Shown: positions 1 to 7,621 of the stretch, in pieces | Layout of the letters: each line of letters starts with the position of its first letter | Numbering within the stretch: the stretch's first letter is position 1 | Assembly: GCA_014237975.1 (NCBI GenBank) | Contig: JABACA010000027.1 | Span: 1-40,070, forward strand | DNA: 40,070 bases | Reading direction: 5' to 3' | From: Mariniblastus sp. | Lineage (GTDB): Bacteria; Planctomycetota; Planctomycetia; Pirellulales; Pirellulaceae | The notes under the pieces: generated by a model | What the model was told of the DNA's origin: nothing | Seen by the model: the letters and a program-made list of their open reading frames with translations, nothing else | The model's database searches: none | Position numbers and translations under genes: made by a program

Positions 1-471
1 CAATTGGGTATTTTGGGGCGGTGGGATCGCAAGCGGGATTTGCCTTGGCCGGCAACGATGGCTCAGGCAGCCGTAACGGTCGTATTGCTGTTGGTCTGTT
101 ATACCTATTCCAATGCTTTTGAAGTGATCTTGATTACCACGGCGCCAGTCTTCTGGTTGTTTTTGGGAATCACAGCATTGACCCTGATCATTTTGAGATT
201 CCGTCCCGCATCCCGCTCCAATACGGGCAATCAGCCATCACCGGAAACACCCGGGAATGCGGATGCTCCCGTCTTTCGGGTGCCGCTATTTCCATTGCCG
301 CCATTGATCCTGGCAGCCGCCTGCCTGGCGATGGTCTACACCAGCGTTGATTATCTGATCGCGAACCAATACTGGCTGGCGGCCGGACTGATTGGCACGA
401 TCATGCTGATCGGCATCGGGTTGGCAGTGGTTCTAAAACCTCAAGTGGAAACGCCTGGGGGGCAAGATTGA
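1..471 (+). CDS. APC-family amino-acid permease, C-terminal fragment (partial)
   Basis: The frame is open from the left edge, so this is the 3' end of a longer gene and no start codon is assigned. About 157 residues remain. They contain four hydrophobic segments: two before a polar linker (roughly residues 20-65), then, after the linker and a FRVPLFPLPP motif, two more up to the C-terminus. In amino acid-polyamine-organocation (APC) permeases the segment PFRVPLYPLTP followed by two helices is the usual end of the protein, and the spacing fits here. The role would be proton-coupled amino-acid uptake or exchange in the inner membrane. Substrate cannot be judged from this fragment. The gene ends with a TGA at 469-471. 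Confidence 0.75.
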   Translation, partial: QLGILGRWDRKRDLPWPATMAQAAVTVVLLLVCYTYSNAFEVILITTAPVFWLFLGITALTLIILRFRPASRSNTGNQPSPETPGNADAPVFRVPLFPLPPLILAAACLAMVYTSVDYLIANQYWLAAGLIGTIMLIGIGLAVVLKPQVETPGGQD

Positions 472-764
472 GTTCCGCAAGCGGGGCGTTGGTGGCCGTT
501 TTCCCGCTGTCCGCTGCTGGTACCGCCAGCGGATCGCCCGCTAACGGACCGGGAACGAAATCAGGTTTGGAAGATCAGCGGCAAACTCATTTCCAGTGAA
601 GTGGGGGGTCAGATTCAATTTCGGGATCACTTTTCATTCAAACTCCCTCAATAATTAGCTTTTCGCCTTGCTCCTCACCGGGCCATTGGATTAAACTCCC
701 TGATTCGAAACCCCGATGTTTTGGGGTCACATTAAACGCCATCGAATCTCCCGGAGCGAATCGA

Positions 765-854
765 GTGGGAACCAAAAAGACCGGAAAAGGTCGCAGAAAA
801 ATTGGCCGCAAGAAACGAAGAATGCGTGCCAAGATCAGGCACCGCAAGAAATAA
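765..854 (+). CDS. 29-residue, extremely basic micro-protein
   Basis: A GTG start at 765 is preceded by GGAG at 753-756, 8 nt upstream, and the frame ends with TAA at 852-854. The product is 29 residues with 17 Lys/Arg and one His, no acidic residue, and the C-terminal run RMRAKIRHRKK. A perfect 7-bp hairpin lies 17 nt after the stop. The composition matches tiny nucleic-acid or ribosome-binding proteins, such as bTHX-like or COX24/AURKAIP1-like basic peptides. That similarity is only of type; I do not identify the family. It is too short for routine gene callers. The larger minus-strand frame across it (638-865) has no domain-like content and is probably its antisense shadow. Confidence 0.6.
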   Translation: MGTKKTGKGRRKIGRKKRRMRAKIRHRKK

Positions 855-870
855 TTGCCAATCACTCAAC

Positions 871-899
871 TGGCCGCCATGCAATTCTTTGAGCGGCCA
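871..899 (+). terminator. candidate hairpin terminator after the micro-ORF
   Basis: TGGCCGC (871-877) and GCGGCCA (893-899) form a perfect 7-bp stem around a 15-nt loop, starting 17 nt after the stop at 854. There is no T-tract, so an intrinsic terminator is not proven. It could instead protect the 3' end of a short transcript. Confidence 0.35.
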
Positions 900-1036
900 A
901 AGCTACCAACACGTGCCATGGTTCACTGCTGCGCCGGTATCCTGTGGCATGAAGTCCTGCATTGGGGATCGACCATCACATCCTCATCTACACCCTGGCC
1001 CCATGTGGCAGGCCTCGTTCCAGGTCGACCGGTTGT

Positions 1037-2128
1037 TTACTGGTAAAGATCAAGAAAGGGTCGTGTCATGGCAGCCACAGGGAATCGGGCTTGGACATTT
1101 TCTCTGGCTTGAGATACGAGTTGACTGGTCGGTTCGACCTGCTCGACGATGTACTTGGTCCAGCGGGCAAATTCATCCCGCGCGCCGTAATTGGTTGCAA
1201 AAGAAGTTTGCTGGTGAAGTACCAGGCGATCGGTGCCATCGCCCAAGACGGAAATGGTTGGTAGCCCCCCCGCCATCGCCATCATCAGTTCCGTGGGCAA
1301 TGGACGTACCAAATGTGAATGCCAATAGACTTGGGATCCTGCCATTGCCTGCTCGATCAGGTGGCTGTGTTTCATCAGGTGAACATACCGCTGGGATCGC
1401 GTCCGATTGGCATAAATTCTCAGACGTTTTTCCTGCGGTCCAGTTCCAAATACTAACAGGTGGACGTCGTACTCAATGCAGTTCAACAGAGCGGCAGCCC
1501 AGATCAGGTCTTTGATACGAGTGCGGGGTGACAGTTCAGCCACGGTTGTAATGACCAGCGCATCCGGGTTGTCGATGCCGAGGGCTTCGAGTAGCTGGCC
1601 TCTGGCTGATTCCCGATTTACCGTCACGGGTGATATCGCGTTGGGGATGACCGTGATCGGACTGGAGCGTGGAACGAAATCATGGTCAATCAAAAATTGA
1701 GTGATCTGCTCAGGGCACACCGTCAGCTGGGTTCGTTTTGCCATGAGCTGGCAGGTCATGCGAAACCAGAGTTCCCGGGTGTGAGGGATTTCCAACAGGG
1801 TGGATACCCGCTGGGTACTCATCCCGACGGTTGCCAATTGGCTGATGACGGCCGAATCAAAGTCCCAGGAATGAACGACGGCCGGGCTTAGTTTTTGCAC
1901 GAGCCGCCTTAACCGTTCTGTTTTCCCAACCCATCTTTCCTGTCGTTGGCTGATGGCGTGAATGGCGACGTTAGGCGCAAAATCGAGTTGGCCTTGGCAG
2001 TCCTGGTCCATGACGGCCACGTGGATATCCAATCCGCGCAGTGCCAATTCGCCGGTCAGCAGATGCAGTTGATACGCATTACCGGCTGGAAAAAGCGATT
2101 TGACAACAAACAGGATGCGTTGGCTCAC
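1037..2128 (-). CDS. GT4-like glycosyltransferase
   Basis: The protein has 363 residues and the two-Rossmann (GT-B) plan of family 4 glycosyltransferases. The N-terminal half starts RILFVVKSLFPAGNAYQ (positional equivalent of the acceptor-side glycine loop). The C-terminal half carries VIPNAI, a strand ending in LLVFGTGPQEKRL, and a final donor-site region around PTELMMAMAGGLPTI, where GT4 enzymes usually have an E-x7-E motif. It probably transfers a sugar from a nucleotide-sugar donor at the cytoplasmic membrane face; donor and acceptor are unknown. The start is GTG at 2128, whose GTGA overlaps the stop of the preceding glycosyltransferase gene, so the two are translationally coupled. The C-terminal half is somewhat divergent (HLVRPLPTELM replaces the usual EGxP), so an altered donor site is possible. 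Confidence 0.8.
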   Translation of the reverse strand: MSQRILFVVKSLFPAGNAYQLHLLTGELALRGLDIHVAVMDQDCQGQLDFAPNVAIHAISQRQERWVGKTERLRRLVQKLSPAVVHSWDFDSAVISQLATVGMSTQRVSTLLEIPHTRELWFRMTCQLMAKRTQLTVCPEQITQFLIDHDFVPRSSPITVIPNAISPVTVNRESARGQLLEALGIDNPDALVITTVAELSPRTRIKDLIWAAALLNCIEYDVHLLVFGTGPQEKRLRIYANRTRSQRYVHLMKHSHLIEQAMAGSQVYWHSHLVRPLPTELMMAMAGGLPTISVLGDGTDRLVLHQQTSFATNYGARDEFARWTKYIVEQVEPTSQLVSQARENVQARFPVAAMTRPFLDLYQ

Positions 2129-3330
2129 AATGTTGATTCACAGGGTTGGTCTGCTGGCAATTGCAACAACTTGAGAATAAGGTCGACCTGCCTTGGCAGT
2201 GAGAACTGTAATTCTGCCGTTTTTACACCACGACTGGCAAGGCGGCTTCGTAGTTCCGGTTTCGAAAACGCCAACTGAATTGCTTCGGCCAGGGCTGACG
2301 GGTTGCCCGAGGGTGCCAGCAGGCCATTTTCATCGGGTTCAATAAATCCTTCTGTCCATCGATTGGCCGTTGCCAGGATGCACCGCTGTTTTGCCATTGC
2401 CCGAATCACCCCCGGGTCAGCCCGGTGGGTTCGGTACGAGTGTATGTAGAGGTCGGCTGCCAGCAGCAATCCTGCATCATCATCAAAAAAACCTGGCATG
2501 ACCACAGACTGGATGAGATTCAAATCGACGATTTCTTGCCAGGCCCTGGCTGCCATCTTGCCATCTCCGACAATCCACAGCTTGGCCTTGGGGTAGTTTT
2601 CGATCACGGTCGACCAGGCCCGAATGGCATCCAGGATGCCGTCGTCGTTATTGTCAGTTAACGATGTGATTGCCAGTGGCCGCCCCGCGTCCACTCCCAA
2701 TATTGGATGAGCTTCAGAGAGCGCGGCCCGGGCCGCGCTTTGCGATGAAAGTGAGGGTGGCTGCATCGTTGCGGCTGCGCCGGTAGCGATGACCTGCACG
2801 GGCGGCATATCGTCGAGTTCCGACAAATCTTCCGCCAGGCTTTGACAGTCCGTTACAACCGCCCGGCATCGGCTCAAGCCGCTAATATACCTGCGCGGGA
2901 TTTGCTGAACCGAATCAACGCCTAGCAGCGAGCGATTAACAAAAACAACGACAGGCAACTCTTGACCCACCGACCGCAAGATGGCGTGGGTGACGATGCT
3001 GAAACCGAAAACAAGGATGGCATCCACTCTCTCGGTTTCACAAAAGTACTTGCCAAATCGTCGAGCATAACGAAATGTGGCCCACGGCCCACCGCTGATT
3101 CTGGCAATCCGGTTGACCGGGATCTCCCGGTAATCCAACAGGCCCGGCCAGGATTTTTCCAGTTTAGAGGTTAGGATTTGTACGGCATGTCCCTGTCGTT
3201 TCAGTTCTGTTGCCAGTTCTCCCAATTGGAGTTCGGTCGGTCCGGAAAACGGCCAAAATCGTTCGGCGACGAGTGCGATCCGCAGTGGATCGATGAGCCG
3301 TAAGTCAGTGTTGTTTTCTTCCGTTTTCAC
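2125..3330 (-). CDS. GT4-like glycosyltransferase
   Basis: About 401 residues with a GT-B layout: N-terminal RIALVAERFWPFSGPTE (the loop after the first strand), a central segment IATGA, and the donor domain with LWIVGDGKMAARAW, VVMPGFFDDDAGLLLAADLYIH and PDENGLLAPSGNPSALAEAI. These follow the family-4 pattern in order. The gene lies 60 nt downstream of hpt and overlaps the next glycosyltransferase by 4 nt, so the pair probably acts in the same glycan or glycolipid pathway. Two adjacent starts exist, TTG at 3333 and GTG at 3330. The AAGG in the upstream sequence is about 8 nt from GTG and only 5 from TTG, so GTG is preferred. The substrate cannot be inferred. Confidence 0.82.
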   Translation of the reverse strand: MKTEENNTDLRLIDPLRIALVAERFWPFSGPTELQLGELATELKRQGHAVQILTSKLEKSWPGLLDYREIPVNRIARISGGPWATFRYARRFGKYFCETERVDAILVFGFSIVTHAILRSVGQELPVVVFVNRSLLGVDSVQQIPRRYISGLSRCRAVVTDCQSLAEDLSELDDMPPVQVIATGAAATMQPPSLSSQSAARAALSEAHPILGVDAGRPLAITSLTDNNDDGILDAIRAWSTVIENYPKAKLWIVGDGKMAARAWQEIVDLNLIQSVVMPGFFDDDAGLLLAADLYIHSYRTHRADPGVIRAMAKQRCILATANRWTEGFIEPDENGLLAPSGNPSALAEAIQLAFSKPELRSRLASRGVKTAELQFSLPRQVDLILKLLQLPADQPCESTL

Positions 3331-3390
3331 CAAACACGCCTTGGGTGGTTTTCCAGCTTAGTCGACTCCAAACAACCAGAGTGGAGCGAA

Positions 3391-3945
3391 CTAGTTTTCT
3401 CGATCGGCTCCCGGTAAATCGTCTGCCTCCAGGCAAGCAAGGTGAGGCAGGTTTCGATATTCGTCGTTGTAGTCTAAGCCGTAGCCAACCACAAATTCAT
3501 CCGGGATATCAAAGGCGACAAAATCAGGTCGCAATTCAACCTGCTGTTTTCCCGTTTTTTGAAGAAGGACGGCCGATTGAATGGACTTGGGGCCCAAATG
3601 GTGAATCATGTCAATCACGGCATTGAGCGTATTGCCCGTGTCAAATATATCATCAATCAGTAACACTTCCCGATTGGCAACATCCAAAATCATCTCTGAG
3701 TTAATCGTCAGCGGGCCACGTTGTGTTCCACGGTAGCTGGCCGTTTGCAAAACACCAACTCTTAACGGCATATCGAGTTTTCGAATCAGGTCGGCCAACA
3801 GGATCACACTTCCTGTCATGACACCAATGATCGTCACAGGACGTAAACCATAAAACTGGTTAATCGAACGGGCCAGTTGTTCAACGCCCTTGTTGAGTTG
3901 TTGTTCGTCCAGCAGAATTTTCACGTCTGCAAACCCGCGAAACAT
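3391..3945 (-). CDS. hpt: hypoxanthine-guanine phosphoribosyltransferase
   Basis: 184 residues, the normal length of bacterial Hpt. It salvages hypoxanthine or guanine with PRPP to give IMP or GMP in the cytoplasm. The PRPP-binding signature EVLLIDDIFDTGNTL sits at about residues 93-107. GVMTGSVILLADLIR matches the first active-site loop, LQTASYRG the flexible loop, and PDEFVVGYGLDYNDEYRNLP the purine-binding C-terminal motif. ATG start at 3945; there is no strong Shine-Dalgarno. It lies 117 nt after trpE on the same strand and 60 nt before a glycosyltransferase, so co-transcription is possible, though function gives no obvious link. Confidence 0.93.
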   Translation of the reverse strand: MFRGFADVKILLDEQQLNKGVEQLARSINQFYGLRPVTIIGVMTGSVILLADLIRKLDMPLRVGVLQTASYRGTQRGPLTINSEMILDVANREVLLIDDIFDTGNTLNAVIDMIHHLGPKSIQSAVLLQKTGKQQVELRPDFVAFDIPDEFVVGYGLDYNDEYRNLPHLACLEADDLPGADREN

Positions 3946-4062
3946 GGATAGAGTGGGAGTTGGTTAGTAGCATCATGATAGTCCGTGTACCGGCCTGCGG
4001 GTAGTTAACCGCTCAATACCGAACCGGTTTGGCAGCAGGAATGAACGAGAAACGGATGGGGA

Positions 4063-5583
4063 TCAGCCGTGATCAAGTCGGGCTCGGGTTAATTCGATTG
4101 CCCGTAGCAGGCCTTTTGCCTTGTTCAACGTTTCCTGGTACTCCGAGGCCGGATCACTGTCAGCGACAATCCCGGCGCCGGCCTGAATGTACGCCTTGTT
4201 GTCTTTGATAACCATGGTCCGCAACGCAATGCAGGTGTCCATGTTCTGGGAATAATCAAAATAACCGACCGCCCCGGCATAAGGTCCTCTCCGTTGTGGC
4301 TCGATTTCATCGATGATCTGCATCGCCCTGACCTTGGGAGCCCCCGAAACGGTTCCGGCTGGCAAACTGGCCATCAGCGCATCAAAGGCGTCGCAATCAT
4401 CTCGCAGCTGTCCGGTGACCGTTGATGAGATGTGCATCACATGGCTATACCGCTCTACAACCATCAAGTCCGGCAATTCAATGGAGCCGTACTCTGCTAC
4501 CCGGCCCACATCGTTTCGGCCCAGGTCTACCAGCATCACATGTTCGGCCCGCTCTTTCTCGTCGGCCAGTAATTGCCTTTCCAGTTCTTGGTCTTCGCTC
4601 TCGGTCTTGCCTCGCCATCGGGTTCCGGCGAGTGGACGCACGGTCATCTTGCCATCCACAACGCGGCACATGATCTCAGGCGAACTGCCGACGAGCGTCA
4701 TATCTCCGCTCCGTAGAAAGAACATGAACGGGCTGGGATTCAAAACGCGTAGTGTCCTGTAAACCTCAAACGGATGGCATTCAATATCTGTTTCCAGTCG
4801 CTGACTGATAACCACCTGGAAAATGTCACCGGCACGAATGTACTCTATGCAACGACGGACCGCGTCTTCGAATTCCGCTTTCGAGAAATTGCTTTTGAAT
4901 TCCGTGGGGTCCACCGTTTCAATTTTAATATCATCAAACGTCAATTCGGTTTCAGGTTGGGACAACTGCTGAATGGTTTTTTCAATCCTTGCCACGGCGC
5001 TGTCGTAGGCCAGCTCGACCGAGTTAAATTGGTCAGGCCGAGCCAGGGCAACAATCGTCAACGTTTTAGTGATGTGGTCAAAAACGACCATCGAGTCATA
5101 GAAGCCAAATGCCATATCACTCAAGCCGCGGTCGTCGGGCGGACTGTCAGGTAAGTCCTCGACATAACGGACGACGTCGTATCCGGCATAACCAACGGCC
5201 CCACCCGTAAACGGGGGCAAGTCGTCGAGTTGGGCGACCTGGACACTTTCGATCAGTTTCCGGAACTCCTCCATCGGGTTGTCCACGACGCGAGTTTCTA
5301 CCTGGTCGCCCCGAATTATGGAAATAGTATTGCCTGATGCGACCAGCCGCATATGAGGGTCGGTTGCCAGAAAACTGTAGCGACCCACCCGCTCGCCCCC
5401 GACAACGCTTTCAAACAAACAAGCATCGGTGCCTGCATCGAGCCGCCAAAACGCGGATACGGGCGTCAGGGAATCGCTCAGAAGACGCCGAAATACCGGC
5501 ACGGCGTCATGGGATTCACATAATTCGTTAAATTTTTTTCGATTTGGAAAACAACGCACGGGAAATTGCCAGCGGTAAATCAA
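4063..5583 (-). CDS. trpE: anthranilate synthase component I
   Basis: 506 residues, typical of TrpE. It makes anthranilate from chorismate, using ammonia delivered by TrpG, as the first committed step of tryptophan synthesis. The N-terminal part carries CLFESVVGGERVGRYSF, where the family has the LLES tryptophan feedback site. The chorismate-binding domain includes DIFQVVISQR, SPEIMCRV, PLAGTRWRG, DLGRNDVGRV, and the C-terminal GTVSGAPKVRAM and QAGAGIVADSDP motifs. These favour TrpE over PabB. The start used is TTG at 5583, preceded by AAGGGCGG only about 3 nt away; the next in-frame Met is near residue 83 and would remove the feedback site. No trpG or other trp gene is adjacent, so the pathway is dispersed. 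I see no leader peptide or attenuator. Confidence 0.92.
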   Translation of the reverse strand: MIYRWQFPVRCFPNRKKFNELCESHDAVPVFRRLLSDSLTPVSAFWRLDAGTDACLFESVVGGERVGRYSFLATDPHMRLVASGNTISIIRGDQVETRVVDNPMEEFRKLIESVQVAQLDDLPPFTGGAVGYAGYDVVRYVEDLPDSPPDDRGLSDMAFGFYDSMVVFDHITKTLTIVALARPDQFNSVELAYDSAVARIEKTIQQLSQPETELTFDDIKIETVDPTEFKSNFSKAEFEDAVRRCIEYIRAGDIFQVVISQRLETDIECHPFEVYRTLRVLNPSPFMFFLRSGDMTLVGSSPEIMCRVVDGKMTVRPLAGTRWRGKTESEDQELERQLLADEKERAEHVMLVDLGRNDVGRVAEYGSIELPDLMVVERYSHVMHISSTVTGQLRDDCDAFDALMASLPAGTVSGAPKVRAMQIIDEIEPQRRGPYAGAVGYFDYSQNMDTCIALRTMVIKDNKAYIQAGAGIVADSDPASEYQETLNKAKGLLRAIELTRARLDHG

Positions 5584-5766
5584 ACCGCCCTTGAAAAACG
5601 ACGGCCGGGAAGCGTAAGATTCTGCGAAGCTACCATTTGCCTGCTGCGAGGATGTACCCCGCAGGATCGTAGCATCATAAGTTCAGTGGCCAAGCTTAAC
5701 ACGTCTTTGCAACTCAACAACCTGCAACCGTAACGGATTCGTATCCGGTTGGACCAGAATGTATCC

Positions 5767-6267
5767 ATGAAGTGCCAAAAATGTGAAAAACCGGCAACAT
5801 TTCATATTACTGATTTGACCGGCGATGAATTGTTAGCCTTGCACCTTTGCCCAGATTGCGCCAAGGAGTATTTGAAAGCGGACGATGATGTGGAAGCGGC
5901 CCCCACCATAACGGGCGTTCTGCAGCAACAGCTCAAACTGGAACAGACCGCCGAAGACCTGAAAGAACTGGATGCACGAGAGTGTCCAATCTGTGGTATT
6001 TCTTTTTATGAATTCCGACAGTCTGGTAGGCTGGGTTGCCCAAACGATTACGCTTGCTTTGCAGCTGAGCTGGAACCACTGCTGGGGAATGTTCATGGTG
6101 ACAATGTTCATGTGGGAAAGCGACCGAAACGCGGTTCAGAGGACACGGAAATGCAGACAGAGACAATTCGTCTGCGCCGGGAAATGAAAGAAGCGGTTGA
6201 AAACGAAGATTACGAAAAGGCCTCCCAATTGCGGGACCGCATTCGCACGATAGAGGGAGATAGCTAG
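5767..6267 (+). CDS. mcsA: McsA-like zinc-finger, UVR-domain activator of the arginine kinase
   Basis: 166 residues from ATG 5767; an in-frame TTG at 5749 is possible but McsA proteins begin with MxCxxC as here. McsA binds and activates the protein arginine kinase McsB. The zinc fingers are C3/C6 with C28/C31, then C73/C76 with C91. The fourth pair is altered: the usual GCxxC is GCPNDYAC, so the partner Cys is at +6 (C97) rather than +3. The middle region KRPKRG and the C-terminal UVR motif (about residues 134-163, EAVENEDYEKASQLRDRI) are conserved. The gene is 4 nt upstream of mcsB and divergent from trpE. Neither ctsR nor clpC is nearby, unlike in Firmicutes. Confidence 0.88.
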   Translation: MKCQKCEKPATFHITDLTGDELLALHLCPDCAKEYLKADDDVEAAPTITGVLQQQLKLEQTAEDLKELDARECPICGISFYEFRQSGRLGCPNDYACFAAELEPLLGNVHGDNVHVGKRPKRGSEDTEMQTETIRLRREMKEAVENEDYEKASQLRDRIRTIEGDS

Positions 6268-6271
6268 GTTG

Positions 6272-7348
6272 ATGCTTGATTCGATGGCAAGTAGTTGCGG
6301 CGAGTGGCTCAAGGGGAACGGGCCTGATTCGGATATCGTGATGTCCAGTCGTATTCGGCTGGCTCGCAACCTTGCCGATTATCCTTTTATCAAGCGGTGT
6401 ACCGATATCGATCGCGCCAGTATTGAATCAACGGTGCGAGAAAAATTAAAAGCGGACGAGCAGTTCAAGAATCAGACGTTTATCAACGTGGCCGAACTTG
6501 AGAATCTCGATCGACAATTTCTTGTCGAGCGTCAGCTGATCAGCCGTGAACTGGCCGACGCCGAAGGCGCTCGTGCAGTGGCCATCGATGAAATGGAGCG
6601 GATGAGCTTGATGGTCAACGAGGAAGACCATTTGCGGATTCAGGTCATGAAAAGCGGCTTCGACCTGCAATCGGCCTGGGATCAAATCAACCATGTTGAT
6701 GACATGATCGAAGAGCGACTGAACTATGCATTTCAGAAAGATTTGGGCTACCTGACGGCTTGCCCAACCAATGTCGGAACGGGCATGCGTGTCAGCGTGC
6801 TGGTTCACTTGCCAGCGCTGGTCATTACAAAACATATCGAAAAAGTATTTCGCACCTTCCAGCGGATTAACCTGGTTGTGCGTGGACTTTACGGAGAAGG
6901 TTCACAAGCGATGGGTGACTTTTACCAAGTCAGTAATCAGATCACTCTGGGTAAGAGTGAGGAAGAGTTGATTAAGCAGGTTGGCGACGTGGTTCCGGTT
7001 CTGATCAATTATGAACGCAAAGCCAGGGATTTCTTGATCAGTGGTGAAAATCAACACAACCTTTTTGATCAAGTCAGCCGGGCCTATGGAACCTTGCAGA
7101 ATGCACAGCAGATCAGCAGTGAAGAGACGATGTACCTGTTGTCACAGGTTCGCATGGGGGTCAATCTGGGGCTGATTGGCGATTTGGAAATTCCTACCAT
7201 CAACAAACTGTTTATTCATACCCAACCAGCGCATCTTCAAAAGCTGCGGGGCAATGAACTGGATACGATGCAACGTAACATCGAACGGGCCAATTATCTT
7301 CAGCAACACCTCAAATCGTCGTCGGGGGACGGTGCTGAGATGAACTAG
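6272..7348 (+). CDS. mcsB: protein arginine kinase McsB (ATP:guanido phosphotransferase)
   Basis: 358 residues from ATG 6272, close to the 363 of Bacillus McsB. It phosphorylates arginines on proteins, which in Firmicutes marks them for ClpCP. The N-terminal SDIVMSSRIRLARN forms the nucleotide-binding arginine motif. NEEDHLRI supplies the catalytic glutamates (about E117/E118), LTACPTNVGTG the active-site cysteine (about C164), and VVRGLYGEGSQA and VSNQITLGKSE complete the phosphagen-kinase core. The C-terminal phosphoarginine sensor RDxxRA is present as RNIERA. GGGAGA at 6255-6260 is the ribosome site; TTG 6269 is an alternative start. Coupled to mcsA. With no ClpC or CtsR gene nearby, the downstream protease and regulator are unknown here. 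Confidence 0.93.
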   Translation: MLDSMASSCGEWLKGNGPDSDIVMSSRIRLARNLADYPFIKRCTDIDRASIESTVREKLKADEQFKNQTFINVAELENLDRQFLVERQLISRELADAEGARAVAIDEMERMSLMVNEEDHLRIQVMKSGFDLQSAWDQINHVDDMIEERLNYAFQKDLGYLTACPTNVGTGMRVSVLVHLPALVITKHIEKVFRTFQRINLVVRGLYGEGSQAMGDFYQVSNQITLGKSEEELIKQVGDVVPVLINYERKARDFLISGENQHNLFDQVSRAYGTLQNAQQISSEETMYLLSQVRMGVNLGLIGDLEIPTINKLFIHTQPAHLQKLRGNELDTMQRNIERANYLQQHLKSSSGDGAEMN

Positions 7349-7621
7349 ACCAGATGCTTGCCTGGTTATCCGCCTACCGCTCCGGGATTCCGCCAAACCT
7401 GGTGTGCCCCAAGAAAGCGTGCTCCAGCGACACCCCCAGCAGCCAATTTTCGGCTGACTGCTGTCCGGCCGGTTCAGAAAGTAAGTCCGAAATCCTTAAA
7501 TAACCATGCTGCTCCGCTACAACGATTCTCTCTGAAACGTAAAATGGGTGAATTCCGCCAGCCGGTTACGGTTCTATTTTGGCCAACATTTCCACTGAAT
7601 TTAAAACGATAGAAACAAGAA

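Larger units (their letters stand above)
472..1036. other. intergenic region with a micro-ORF, otherwise no recognised gene
   Basis: Between the permease and the convergent glycosyltransferase gene there are 565 bases. The only coding signal I support is the basic micro-ORF at 765-854. Near 604-720 there are short imperfect repeats: GGGGTCAGATTCAAT (about 606-620) resembles GGGGTCACATTAAAC (723-737), and AAACTCCCT occurs twice (about 641 and 694). Such GGGGTCA-type words occur in dispersed repeat fragments of many genomes, but with only these degenerate copies I cannot call an element. Confidence 0.4.

Noticed and set aside
606..737. GGGGTCAnATT words suggesting a REP-like element or transposase-associated repeat
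   Set aside because: There are only two degenerate copies, no palindromic unit and no transposase gene.
638..865. 75-codon minus-strand frame
   Set aside because: It is antisense to the basic micro-ORF; its Leu/Arg-rich N-terminus is just the complement of the Lys/Arg codons.
802..1515. 237-codon plus-strand frame
   Set aside because: It runs over the micro-ORF and antisense to the glycosyltransferase; its sequence is rich in Trp, Ser, Pro and Arg without domain character.
4313..4762. 149-codon plus-strand frame inside trpE
   Set aside because: Serine- and arginine-rich antisense frame; the trpE reading is unambiguous.
5584..5766. Possible trp attenuator or leader peptide upstream of trpE
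   Set aside because: No Trp-codon-rich leader ORF or alternative terminator hairpin with a T-tract is visible.
7358..7612. 84-codon frame between mcsB and the adenylating enzyme
   Set aside because: No ribosome site, Pro/Arg-rich composition and no recognisable features; treated as intergenic.
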